Positions 28,291 to 37,495 of a DNA stretch of 64,000 bases are shown one piece after another. How positions within the stretch are numbered: position 1 is the first letter of the stretch; every line of letters starts with the position of its first letter. This DNA is from Breznakibacter sp047600785 (GTDB taxonomy: Bacteria > Bacteroidota > Bacteroidia > Bacteroidales > Marinilabiliaceae). The DNA lies in contig JASGKH010000001.1 in assembly GCA_047600785.1 (NCBI GenBank), positions 1,054,001 to 1,118,000 on the forward strand, given 5' to 3'. A program made the position numbers and the translations under genes. The notes under the pieces were generated by a model that ran no database searches, was not told where the DNA came from, and worked only from the letters and a program-made list of their open reading frames with translations.

Positions 28291-29795
28291 AAATGGGCGA
28301 TAAAGCAGATCTTTACGTGTTAATGCTCGAGGACGATCCGCTTGATGCCGAACTTAACAAGGCACAATTGAGATTGCTCGATGACTATAACTGCCATATC
28401 ACTTTAGTAACGGACAAAGCGTCGTACCTGCATGCGCTTGGCGCCCGGGTACCCGACATTGTGCTTAGCGATTACGATCTGCCTCAATACAGCGGGTTGG
28501 ACGCCCTTCGCGATTTAAGGGAAAGGGAGCTCTTAGTGCCTTTTATTTTTGTGACCGGTGCCATGAACGAAGAAACGGCGGCCGAGACCATCAAGGCCGG
28601 GGCTTGGGATTATGTGGTAAAAGACAGGTTGCTGCGTTTGCCGCTGGCTATCAGAGGGGCATTGCAACTGAAAGGAGAGAAGCTTAATACGCAATATTCC
28701 GAGGAGAAAAACCTTATACTGTCGAGTGCGCTGGCCCAAAGCCCCGTGCACGTCATAATTAGCAATACCAATGGGCAGATCGAGTACGTCAACCAAAGTT
28801 TTTGCGACGTAACCGGTTTCTCCGGAGAAGAAGTATTGGGCCGTGACCCGCAAACACTGGCGGCCAGCTCATATGGCGATGCGTTTTGGACGGCTTTGTG
28901 GCAACAGCTTCAAAGCGGCCAAACTTGGCGCGGCGAGATGGAAAGTTTGAAGAAGGATGGCACATTGTTTTGGGAATCTGTCAATATTTCGCCGCTGAAA
29001 AATCCTGCCGGTAAAATCACGCATTTTATTTCTATCAGGGAGGATATTACCCATCGAAAAAAAATCGAGCAGCAATTGGCCGAAGCCAGGGATCGTGCCG
29101 AACGCTCCGATAAGCTTAAGGAAGCCTTCCTCCAAAACCTTTCGCACGAAATACGAACGCCGATGAACGCCATTGTGGGGTTTTCGGGGTTGTTGACCGA
29201 ACCCGGGCTTGATAATGTGACCAAATCAGAATACGCCAAGATCGTCCAAAATAGTTGTTCTCAGTTATTGGCCATTGTAACCGACATTTTGACCATCGCG
29301 CGTATCCAAACAGGGCAGGAACGGATCATTTCCCGTCCGGTGTTCGTCAACGAGATGCTGGATAATCTGGTGGCAATGCTCAAACCCAAGGCTAGGGAGA
29401 AAAAGCTCGACCTGATTTTACACCGGATACCGGACAATCCGATGCCGGTGATTATTACCGACGAGACAAAGCTTTCGCAGGTATTGACCAATCTGTTGCA
29501 AAATGCACTTAAGTTTACAATACAAGGTAGTGTGGAGATCGGGTATAAAATAGAAGATGGCCGTATTGAGTTTTTTGTGAAAGATTCAGGTATCGGAATT
29601 TCCAAAGAAGCCCTGTGTGTGATTTTTGAACGGTTTCGTCAGGCCGATCCCAGTGTGAGTGTTGAATTTGGAGGAACAGGGTTGGGACTCTCCATTTCCA
29701 AATCATACGCCACCATGCTGGGGGGCGATATTCGGGTGGAATCGGAACCAGGCAAAGGATCGGTTTTCTACGTCAGCATTCCCAGCCAGATTTGA
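28287..29795 (+). CDS. Receiver-PAS-histidine kinase hybrid
   Basis: Cytoplasmic protein of 502 aa with no membrane helix. A receiver domain at about 6-128 has phosphoacceptor Asp in IVLSDYDLPQYSG and the later FVTGAM and YVVKDRL. A PAS domain is at about 145-265 (SPVHVIISNTNGQIEYVN to FISIREDITHRKK). HisKA has LSHEIRTPMNAIVGF, and HATPase_c has NLLQNALKFT, DSGIGIS and GGTGLGLSIS. The start ATG 28287 overlaps the preceding receiver gene. The receiver at the N-terminus means this kinase is probably an intermediate, controlled by phosphate from the first kinase. Confidence 0.92.
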   Translation: MKMGDKADLYVLMLEDDPLDAELNKAQLRLLDDYNCHITLVTDKASYLHALGARVPDIVLSDYDLPQYSGLDALRDLRERELLVPFIFVTGAMNEETAAETIKAGAWDYVVKDRLLRLPLAIRGALQLKGEKLNTQYSEEKNLILSSALAQSPVHVIISNTNGQIEYVNQSFCDVTGFSGEEVLGRDPQTLAASSYGDAFWTALWQQLQSGQTWRGEMESLKKDGTLFWESVNISPLKNPAGKITHFISIREDITHRKKIEQQLAEARDRAERSDKLKEAFLQNLSHEIRTPMNAIVGFSGLLTEPGLDNVTKSEYAKIVQNSCSQLLAIVTDILTIARIQTGQERIISRPVFVNEMLDNLVAMLKPKAREKKLDLILHRIPDNPMPVIITDETKLSQVLTNLLQNALKFTIQGSVEIGYKIEDGRIEFFVKDSGIGISKEALCVIFERFRQADPSVSVEFGGTGLGLSISKSYATMLGGDIRVESEPGKGSVFYVSIPSQI

Positions 29796-29817
29796 TTTTA
29801 GTGGAGGCATATAAAAG

Positions 29818-29855
29818 CAACAGCCGAAACATACGTATGTATGCCTCGGCTGTTG
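29818..29855. terminator. Inverted repeat between convergent genes
   Basis: CAACAGCCGA (29818-29827) pairs with TCGGCTGTTG (29846-29855). Read on the minus strand it is followed by CTTTTAT, so it best serves as the gcvP terminator. On the plus strand it lacks a T-tract. Confidence 0.6.
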
Positions 29856-29880
29856 GCGCATAACTATGTGACAATTTTTG

Positions 29881-32757
29881 CTATTGTTTCATATATGCTT
29901 CGGTAGGAGGACATGTGCAAACCAGATTTCTATCGCCGTAAGCATCATCAATGCGGCCTACGGTAAGCCAAAACTTGTTTTCGCGTATCCATTCGAGCGG
30001 AAACGCTGCTTTTTCACGTCCATAAGCATATTCCCATTGGTCCGACACCACTTTGTAATCGGGATGGGGCGCATTTTTCAGTACGTTATCGTTTCTGTCG
30101 GCGATGCCGCTTTCCACTTCTTTTATTTCATGAAAGATTGATTTCATGGTCGCGACAAAACGATCCAATTCATGCAACGATTCACTTTCGGTGGGTTCCA
30201 CCATTAAAGTGCCGTGTACGGGGAACGACAGGGTAGGAGCATGATAGCCGTAATCCATCAGCCGTTTGGCAATATCCGTTTCGGTAATACCGGCCGATGC
30301 TTTAAAATGGCGGCATTCCAGGATCATTTCATGGGCTACACGGCCATTCTCGCCCGTATATACGATGCCGTACTCATTTTTTAACGAAGCTGCCAGGTAG
30401 TTTGCGTTAAGGATGGCGATTTTAGTGGCGCGCGTCAACCCTTCGCCCCCCAACATTTTTATATAACCATAAGTGATGGGCAATACACTGGCACTGCCCC
30501 AGGGAGCTGCCGCTACGGCACTGATGCCGTGGCGGTTATTGTCGACCACCGGATGGGTAGGCAGGAACGGGACCAAATGACGGGCCACCGCAATAGGGCC
30601 AACGCCCGGTCCGCCGCCGCCGTGAGGGATTGCAAAGGTCTTGTGAAGGTTTAAATGGCATACATCGGCTCCGATAATACCGGGATTGGTTAACCCAACC
30701 TGGGCGTTCATGTTGGCACCATCCATGTAAACTTGTCCACCGTTCAGATGGATGATGTGGCATATCTCTTTGATGGACGATTCAAACACCCCGTGTGTCG
30801 ACGGATAGGTCACCATCAGGCACGAAAGCGTATCCTTGTATGTTTCGGCTTTTTCCTTTAGATCAAGCACATCGATATTGCCACGTTCGTCGCATTTTAT
30901 TACCACAATCTCCATTCCTGCCATGGCCGCCGTAGCAGGGTTGGTCCCGTGTGCCGACGAAGGAATGAGCACCACGTTACGCTGCTGTTGCTTGTGATGC
31001 GCATGGTAAGCCCTTATGACCATCAATCCCGCATATTCACCGGCGGCACCGCTATTGGGCTGAAGGCTTACATCGGCAAAACCGGTGATCTCGGCCAGGT
31101 CACGGCGCAACTCATGGAACATTTCGTGGTATCCGGCTGCTTGGTCTTTGGGCACAAACGGGTGGATGCCGCCGAATTCGATCCAGCTCAACGGCAACAT
31201 TTCGGTGGCCGCATTGAGTTTCATCGTACACGACCCCAGCGAGATCATCGAGTGGGTCAACGATATGTCGCGACGCTCCAACATTTTGATGTAGCGCACC
31301 ATTTCCGTTTCGGAGCGGTATTTTTTGAAAACCTCTTGCGTGAGGAAATCCGACTGCCGGGCAAAAAGCTGCGGGACCCGCTTGGCTTCGGGAATGTTGG
31401 TGATGGCTGGTACCGGCAGGTGGGCCGCTTTGGCAAACACCTCCACAATCCAGTTGATGTCTTCCAGATTAGTGGTTTCGTCGATACTGAGGCCTACTTC
31501 GCCATTCTTGAAATAGCGGAAGTTCATCTCCAGCTCCAAGGATAACCGTTCTATATCAAACAAGTCCACTCCTGTGGGCATTTGGAAGCGAATGGTGTCA
31601 AAAAAGGTACTGTTGAGCTGCTTGTAGCCCAGTTTCTCTATCTCATGGGCCAATAGAGCCGCAATACTGTGTACGCGGGTTGCGATGCCCGTAATACCTT
31701 CGGAGCCGTGGTACACGGCATAAAATCCGGCCATGGTGGCCAGTAGTGCCTGGGCTGTGCATATGTTTGACGTGGCCTTTTCGCGCTTAATGTGCTGCTC
31801 ACGTGTTTGGAGGGCCATACGCAAGGCACGCTTGCCGTTCACGTCGCGCGAAACACCAATGATGCGTCCCGGCATGTTTCGTTTTTGGGTGTCGCGGGCA
31901 GCAAAGAATGCAGCATGTGGACCTCCATAGCCCATTGGGATACCGAAACGCTGTGACGAACCGAACACGATGTCGGCACCCCATTCGCCCGGAGGTGTGA
32001 GCAGCGACAGCGCCAGGAGATCGGTAGCCACTGCCACCTGGCTACCTTGCCGGTGCGCGTCGTCAACCACTGTTTGGTACGAAATGATTTCTCCGTCGGA
32101 GTTGGGGTATTGCACCACACAACCAAAATGCCTGTCGGTAAACCTGAACTCATGGTGCCCGGCATATTCCACCACAATGCCCAATGGTGCCGACCGGGTT
32201 TCGATCACCGCTTTGGTTTGCGGCCACACATTTTCGTCAACCAATAAAATATTGGCTCCGGCTTTCTCTTTCTCACGACTGCGCGAATTGAACATCATGA
32301 TCATAGCCTCGGCACCCGCAGTGGCCTCATCGAGCAATGATGCGTTGGCTATTTCCATGCCGGTGAGTTCCAGTACCATGGTTTGATAGTTGAGCAACGC
32401 TTCGAGCCGTCCTTGCGAAATTTCGGCCTGGTATGGTGTGTAAGACGTGTACCAAACCGGGTTTTCAAGTACGTTGCGCAAAATCACGGCCGGGGTGATG
32501 GTGTCGTAATAACCCATGCCGATATAAGTGTTGAACACCTTGTTCTTCGATGCGATCTTTAGTATTTTGCGATAATATTGGCGTTCGGTCAGGCCACCGT
32601 CTACGTGTAATGTTTTCGGCAAACGGATGGAAGCGGGAACGGTTTGGTCGATGAGTTCGTCGAGCGACGATACGCCGACCACTTTCAGCATTTCGTCTAT
32701 TTCATGGTCCCGCGGACCAATGTGACGGGAGACAAACATGTCAGTTGTCATGGGCAC
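29881..32757 (-). CDS. gcvP: Glycine dehydrogenase (decarboxylating), P-protein of the glycine cleavage system
   Basis: PLP enzyme that decarboxylates glycine and passes the aminomethyl group to the H-protein lipoyl arm; 958 aa, the length of the fused single-chain P-protein. The N-terminus has FVSRHIGPRDHEIDEML, the middle VRYIKMLERRDISLTHSMI, and the C-terminal half the PLP-lysine motif LNLHKTFAIPHGGGGPGVGPI, given here as the core HKTFAIPHGGGG. The start could also be the second Met (32751). No gcvT or gcvH is adjacent. Confidence 0.96.
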   Translation of the reverse strand: MPMTTDMFVSRHIGPRDHEIDEMLKVVGVSSLDELIDQTVPASIRLPKTLHVDGGLTERQYYRKILKIASKNKVFNTYIGMGYYDTITPAVILRNVLENPVWYTSYTPYQAEISQGRLEALLNYQTMVLELTGMEIANASLLDEATAGAEAMIMMFNSRSREKEKAGANILLVDENVWPQTKAVIETRSAPLGIVVEYAGHHEFRFTDRHFGCVVQYPNSDGEIISYQTVVDDAHRQGSQVAVATDLLALSLLTPPGEWGADIVFGSSQRFGIPMGYGGPHAAFFAARDTQKRNMPGRIIGVSRDVNGKRALRMALQTREQHIKREKATSNICTAQALLATMAGFYAVYHGSEGITGIATRVHSIAALLAHEIEKLGYKQLNSTFFDTIRFQMPTGVDLFDIERLSLELEMNFRYFKNGEVGLSIDETTNLEDINWIVEVFAKAAHLPVPAITNIPEAKRVPQLFARQSDFLTQEVFKKYRSETEMVRYIKMLERRDISLTHSMISLGSCTMKLNAATEMLPLSWIEFGGIHPFVPKDQAAGYHEMFHELRRDLAEITGFADVSLQPNSGAAGEYAGLMVIRAYHAHHKQQQRNVVLIPSSAHGTNPATAAMAGMEIVVIKCDERGNIDVLDLKEKAETYKDTLSCLMVTYPSTHGVFESSIKEICHIIHLNGGQVYMDGANMNAQVGLTNPGIIGADVCHLNLHKTFAIPHGGGGPGVGPIAVARHLVPFLPTHPVVDNNRHGISAVAAAPWGSASVLPITYGYIKMLGGEGLTRATKIAILNANYLAASLKNEYGIVYTGENGRVAHEMILECRHFKASAGITETDIAKRLMDYGYHAPTLSFPVHGTLMVEPTESESLHELDRFVATMKSIFHEIKEVESGIADRNDNVLKNAPHPDYKVVSDQWEYAYGREKAAFPLEWIRENKFWLTVGRIDDAYGDRNLVCTCPPTEAYMKQ

Positions 32758-32883
32758 TTTGTTATAGGTTTTGAAGTACGGTTTAATTGTTTGGCCAAAG
32801 ATGGGGGTAGCCGTAAAGTGCAGTAAAAGTATGCCGAACCGTTGGGGCCATGAATGACAATTGTCAAACGTGACGAAGAAACG

Positions 32884-33525
32884 TCATGATAAAAATGGAT
32901 TTTGCCAACGCTCTTGCCCAATGGTAGTTGAAGGGCCATGGCCAGGGAAAACCTGTACATCGTCGGGCAATGCCAGCAATTTACCTTTAATATTTTCAAT
33001 AAGTTGTTCGTGCGAACCTCCGGCCAGATCGGTACGGCCTACACTGGAATAGAACAGGACATCGCCGGCTACCAGTATCTTTTCATCCTTTGCATAAAAA
33101 CAAATTCCGCCGGGCGAATGTCCGGGTACATGGATGACATCTACCTCAGAGTTCCCAAATCCAACGGTGTCCCCTTCCTTCAGGTGGCCGGTAAGCGGAG
33201 CCGGGGTTTCATCAAACTGAATGCCAAACCTGGCAGAACTAGCCTGGGCAAGGCCGATAAAAAACTCATCGTCCGCATGGGCCAACACGGGCAAGTGCCA
33301 CTGATCGGCCACGAATTTGCTACCGAACACATGGTCCAGATGCAAATGTGTAAAAATAAGCTTTACCGGTTTTAAGCCCATTTTTTCGATGGTGCTTTTC
33401 ATGTGGATCCGTTCGGCCTGCGACAAGCAACCCGGGTCGATGACGACACATTCGCCGGTCTCGTCGTACAGCAGGTAAGTGTTCTCCTGAAACGGGTTGA
33501 AAGTTAATTTCTCTAATTTTATCAT
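32884..33525 (-). CDS. MBL-fold metal hydrolase, glyoxalase II-like
   Basis: Metallo-beta-lactamase-fold protein of 213 aa with the metal-binding motif THLHLDHVFG (about residues 59-68), further ligands in HVPGHSPGG and GDVLFYSSVGR, and FPGHGPSTTIG near the end. It lacks the C-terminal helical domain of classical glyoxalase II, as do the many YcbL-like hydrolases, so the substrate is uncertain. It follows pcm on the same strand with 3 bases between them; together they may serve in protein or metabolite repair. Confidence 0.88.
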   Translation of the reverse strand: MIKLEKLTFNPFQENTYLLYDETGECVVIDPGCLSQAERIHMKSTIEKMGLKPVKLIFTHLHLDHVFGSKFVADQWHLPVLAHADDEFFIGLAQASSARFGIQFDETPAPLTGHLKEGDTVGFGNSEVDVIHVPGHSPGGICFYAKDEKILVAGDVLFYSSVGRTDLAGGSHEQLIENIKGKLLALPDDVQVFPGHGPSTTIGQERWQNPFLS

Positions 33526-33528
33526 GGC

Positions 33529-34185
33529 TCAATTGTTTTTTTCAATGCCGGCAAGCATAGGCACAAAAGCGCAGTTCCCGAATTCCTCTTTTTCAAATTC
33601 AGTATCAGTCAGGCGACGGACTTTCGTCATCACCTGGCTTTTTTCGCCCACGGGAATGACCAGCACCCCGCCAACCTTCATTTGTTGGAGCAGATCGGTG
33701 GGGATAAATGGTGCGCCTGCCGTGACAATAATCCGGTCGAACGGAGCAAACGTGGGTAATCCCTTATAGCCGTCGCCCAAAAAATGCCGAAGGTCAAAAC
33801 CTAACAACGGAAGTAGCTTTGATGTTTTGTCGTATAGCTCTTTTTGTCGTTCAACGGAATAAAGTTTTACGCCCAGAGCGGCCAGTATAGCGGCTTGATA
33901 GCCCGAACCGGTACCGATTTCCAGTACCTTATCGCCCGCTTTGGCCTCAAGGAGCTGCGTTTGGAAAGCAACCGTGTAAGGTTGCGAAATTGTTTGCCCG
34001 GCCGCAATGGGAAGTGCTTTATCCAGATAGGCCATGGTACCTAAACTGGGATCTATGAACAAGTGGCGTGGCACTTTGCCGATGGCATCGAGCACACCGG
34101 CATTGTGTATACCTTTTGTCGAGAGATCGGCCACCAATCTGGCCCTTAGTCCTTTGTGTCGCAGCGAATCGTGAGGTTGCTTCAT
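33529..34185 (-). CDS. pcm: Protein-L-isoaspartate O-methyltransferase
   Basis: Repairs isoaspartyl residues by SAM-dependent methylation; 218 aa. The family signature is seen as RHLFIDPSLGTMAYLDKALPI, then the substrate loop GQTISQPYTVA and the SAM motif KVLEIGTGSGYQAAIL (about residues 90-105). Start ATG 34185 lies only 8 bases from a minus-strand -7 element, giving a very short leader. Confidence 0.95.
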   Translation of the reverse strand: MKQPHDSLRHKGLRARLVADLSTKGIHNAGVLDAIGKVPRHLFIDPSLGTMAYLDKALPIAAGQTISQPYTVAFQTQLLEAKAGDKVLEIGTGSGYQAAILAALGVKLYSVERQKELYDKTSKLLPLLGFDLRHFLGDGYKGLPTFAPFDRIIVTAGAPFIPTDLLQQMKVGGVLVIPVGEKSQVMTKVRRLTDTEFEKEEFGNCAFVPMLAGIEKNN

Positions 34186-34192
34186 AACGACG

Positions 34193-34200
34193 CAAAGTTA
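34193..34200 (-). promoter_or_regulatory. -7 promoter element of pcm
   Basis: TAACTTTG on the minus strand fits TAnnTTTG. No clear -33 element at the expected distance. It predicts a nearly leaderless pcm transcript. Confidence 0.45.
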
Positions 34201-34413
34201 ACGATTAGCCCCAATTGCCATACGTTCCGGTAAAATAAGTCATGAAGCCGACAACTCATTTGGTTCCTGAAAGATAGGGCGATTGGAGGATGTTTGCCCG
34301 ATCGGGTGAACCGAGGCGTGGGATACCAAGGTTGGCAAATTCCATAAATTTTATATTTTGGCTTTATAATTTTTGAGGCAATAACACGTTGCTTTTATTG
34401 TATTACACACGTT

Positions 34414-35838
34414 ATGCATTGCCCCCAAAGACTGGATCGTCCGTTGAGTTTAACAATATTGGTGATAGCTGATCTGCTGATCGGTGCATTGTTATACCAG
34501 GTTATTACATGGCTGCATCCGCAGGTCCATGTGATTTTTCCGCAGGCCATTATGTCGCAGCTACTCCCTTTTTGGGGCGAACTGGTTTTCTTTTCGGCAT
34601 ATTGGGTTACGGTATTCGGACTCTCGGGCATGTATCGGCAGGTGGGGCGAAAAGGTATCGGGCGTTATACCACCATGCATTTAAGCGTATCGTTTATCGG
34701 GGTGATGCTTTTTACTTTCTTCTTTTTCGTGAAAAATGATTTTCTTTTTGAATACGGTTTTTTCCATTTCTTTTTTGAGTTGACGTTTGCCATCGTGGTG
34801 ATGTTTTGGTTGCCCAAGGCCATCCACCATTTGGTGGTTTGGTATATGATGAAACATGGAAAGTTGGCCGTTCATGCCCTCTTGATTGGCAATACGGCCA
34901 AAGCAGAGCATGTATATACCGAATTGTTGGCCTTTTCGGGATGGATACGCTACTTTTTTATTGGATTTGTGGAGACCGGGGAAAGAGACCGTACGTCGTT
35001 TGGCGGGAAGCTGGAATGTGTGGGCAGTCTTGACAACCTTCCCGAAATAATTAATTCGCTGGAATTGGACGAGATTGTGGTGGCCATCGATAGCCACGAT
35101 TTCCGTAAAATTGAGCTGGTATTGGCTATTACAAGGCAAAAGAATTTGACGGTGAGGCTTTTGCCCGACATGAATGCAATACTGGAAGGAACCGTTAGGA
35201 CCGAAGACATCAAAGGACTACCTCTCATTACCGTTCATGGACGGTTAATGCCGGTATGGCAGAATTTAATGAAATGGGTGTTCGATAAATTGGTTTCCAT
35301 TGTGGCCCTATTGCTGTTTTTGCCTTTTCTTCCGTTTGTCGCGTTGGCCGTCAGGCTGGGTTCGCCTGGTCCTGTGTTTTATTCCCAGGTGCGGGTGGGA
35401 AAGGGGCGTGAGCCTTTCCGGATCTTAAAAATAAGGTCGATGTACATCGATGCAGAGAACGGAGGCCCGGCTCTTTCATCGGATAATGATCCGCGCATTA
35501 CGCCATTTGGCAAATTTATGCGCAAGTGGCACATCGACGAGATACCACAATTCCTCAATGTGCTGAAAGGTGACATGTCGATTGTGGGGCCGCGGCCCGA
35601 AAGGGAGTTTTTTATCGGCCAGCTTGTGAAAATAGCACCACATTACAGCCATTTGTTTTCGGTGAAACCGGGCATCACTTCATGGGGGATGGTAAAGTTC
35701 GGCTATGCCGAGAACATAGACCAAATGGTCGAACGGCTCCGGTATGATATACTCTATCTCGAGAATGTTTCTTTTTGGGTTGATATAAAGATAATTGCCT
35801 ATACCGTGAAGGCCGTTTTTACGGGCAAGGGTAAATAA
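34414..35838 (+). CDS. Polyprenyl-phosphate sugar-1-phosphate transferase (exopolysaccharide initiating enzyme)
   Basis: Inner-membrane enzyme of 474 aa that starts a polysaccharide repeat by moving a sugar-phosphate to undecaprenyl phosphate. Four to five N-terminal helices are followed by a CoA-binding-like domain (about 150-260, ALLIGNTAKAEHVY). Another helix (VFDKLVSIVALLLFLPF) then leads into the bacterial sugar transferase domain with GSPGPVFYSQVRVGKG, ILKIRSM, KWHIDEIPQFLNVLKG and IVGPRPERE. No other capsule genes are adjacent. The sugar is unknown, probably a hexose. Confidence 0.92.
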   Translation: MHCPQRLDRPLSLTILVIADLLIGALLYQVITWLHPQVHVIFPQAIMSQLLPFWGELVFFSAYWVTVFGLSGMYRQVGRKGIGRYTTMHLSVSFIGVMLFTFFFFVKNDFLFEYGFFHFFFELTFAIVVMFWLPKAIHHLVVWYMMKHGKLAVHALLIGNTAKAEHVYTELLAFSGWIRYFFIGFVETGERDRTSFGGKLECVGSLDNLPEIINSLELDEIVVAIDSHDFRKIELVLAITRQKNLTVRLLPDMNAILEGTVRTEDIKGLPLITVHGRLMPVWQNLMKWVFDKLVSIVALLLFLPFLPFVALAVRLGSPGPVFYSQVRVGKGREPFRILKIRSMYIDAENGGPALSSDNDPRITPFGKFMRKWHIDEIPQFLNVLKGDMSIVGPRPEREFFIGQLVKIAPHYSHLFSVKPGITSWGMVKFGYAENIDQMVERLRYDILYLENVSFWVDIKIIAYTVKAVFTGKGK

Positions 35839-35953
35839 TACACGGTTTTTGGGCACAAAGGCGGGAACAATAATTGTTTTGTCACGCACGGGACGTTCAA
35901 CGTATGCCTTTTTTTCTTTTTTTTGTAAGCATTTTATCAAATACTGCTGAACG

Positions 35954-37033
35954 TTGAAAAAGCTAGACCAATACATTCTCCGAAAATTTCTTGGCACCTT
36001 TTTTTTCTCCCTGTTGCTTATTTTGAGCATTGCGGTGGTGTTTGATTTTACCGAGAAAATCGATGATTTTTTGGAAAAAGGCGCACCGGCCAAAGCCATT
36101 GTGTTCGATTACTACCTGAATTTTATCCCCTATTTTGCCAACCTGTTCACCCCGCTGTTCGTGTTTATTTCGGTCATATTCTTTACGTCGAAAATGGCGT
36201 ACCAGTCCGAGATCATCGCCATTCTTTCCAGTGGGGTCAGTTTCCGTCGCATGATGTTCCCTTATTTCATGGGAGCGCTGGTCATTGGTGTTTTTTCGTT
36301 TGCGCTGGGGGCGTACATTATTCCCCATGCCAATAGGACGCGGCTTGATTTTGAAGGGAAATACATTAAAGTCCGTAAAGAGCAGGGACTTGACCGGATA
36401 CACATGCAAATCGAGTCCGGCACGTTTGTGTACATGCACAAATTCTATTCACTGACGCAAAAAGGCGAATCCTTCACCATCGAAAAGTTCGAAGATAAAA
36501 AGCTTTTGTCGAAGCTTAGCGCACAATCCATAAATTACGATACGGCCACGGGAAAATGGATATTGGGCGATTACATCGTACGCGATTTCATGCCCGACGG
36601 AACCATGCGCATCAGCCAGGGGACGCGGGTCGATTCCACGCTGAAGATGAAGCCCGGCGACTTCAAAGCCGAGCGGAAATACTACGAAACGATGAATAGT
36701 TCCGAACTTCGGCAATACCTTGTCGAACAAAGAATGCGGGGTGTGGGTAATGTCGAAGAATTCGAGATCGAACAACACCGACGGATCGCCTCTCCCTTTT
36801 CAGCTTTCATACTGACCCTCATTGGCGTGTCGTTGTCATCGCGCAAGGTGCGAGGAGGTATGGGATTGCACATTGGGGTCGGCATCGCCATGAGTTTTGC
36901 TTACATTTTGTTTATGACCATATCGACCACCTTTGCCATTAACGGCAACATGGATCCATGGGTGGCGGTCTGGATACCCAACTTTGTGTTCTCGGTGATT
37001 GCAGCGGTGCTGTATGTAAGGGCACCGAAATAG
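35954..37033 (+). CDS. LptF/LptG-family permease (YjgP/YjgQ)
   Basis: Inner-membrane permease of 359 aa of the lipopolysaccharide export complex LptBFG. It begins with the family hallmark LDQYILRKFLGTFF and has three N-terminal helices, a periplasmic beta-jellyroll (about 105-265) and three C-terminal helices with RRIASPFSAFILTLIGVSLSSRKVRGG. The start codon is a TTG at 35954; no ATG gives the conserved N-terminus. LptG is more likely than LptF but they are hard to tell apart. Confidence 0.92.
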   Translation: MKKLDQYILRKFLGTFFFSLLLILSIAVVFDFTEKIDDFLEKGAPAKAIVFDYYLNFIPYFANLFTPLFVFISVIFFTSKMAYQSEIIAILSSGVSFRRMMFPYFMGALVIGVFSFALGAYIIPHANRTRLDFEGKYIKVRKEQGLDRIHMQIESGTFVYMHKFYSLTQKGESFTIEKFEDKKLLSKLSAQSINYDTATGKWILGDYIVRDFMPDGTMRISQGTRVDSTLKMKPGDFKAERKYYETMNSSELRQYLVEQRMRGVGNVEEFEIEQHRRIASPFSAFILTLIGVSLSSRKVRGGMGLHIGVGIAMSFAYILFMTISTTFAINGNMDPWVAVWIPNFVFSVIAAVLYVRAPK

Positions 37034-37495
37034 GTTGCATGCAGGAAATGGAGCAACGGTCTGCTTCCTTATTGGTTTAGGTTAGTGTTCCTCACTCGTC
37101 GGCAAACCGGTCTTCGCAAGCACATCGAGAACTCGCCTTAATAACCAGTTCCAAAATATGCAAAATGCCACAAAAGGCTGTGTCGAACCGATGTCGAACC
37201 TACGTCGAACCTGTGTCGAAGGCAGAAAATCGTCTCAATAAGTATCAAAAAGTGCAAATCAAACAAGCATCCCTTTACGACTGCCGCACACTCCGCCATG
37301 GGCAACCGCCATTTCCCATGGACCAGGGGGGGCGGGCGCTCTGCCTTTTCTTCGTAAACGGCATCAGGGGAAAGAGGGCATTGCAGGCTACATGCCGCTG
37401 CAACGGCAATGCGGCTTTATCTATGGCAGCCCCGGCCTAAACCTTCAAGGTTTATATGCTTTTGTAACATGACCATTAACTTTCCTTGTCGGATC
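37034..37495. other. Gene-free stretch between convergent genes
   Basis: About 460 bases between the ends of the LptG-like gene and murF-alr. Apart from the short repeat cluster at 37181-37222 I see no gene, RNA or clear terminator. The longest open frame (91 codons) has low-complexity composition. Confidence 0.5.
37181..37222. repeat. Short tandem repeat, TGTCGAACC type
   Basis: Four imperfect units of 10-12 bases follow each other: TGTCGAACCGA, TGTCGAACCTAC, GTCGAACCTG and TGTCGAAGG. Function unknown; it may be a remnant of slippage. Confidence 0.65.
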
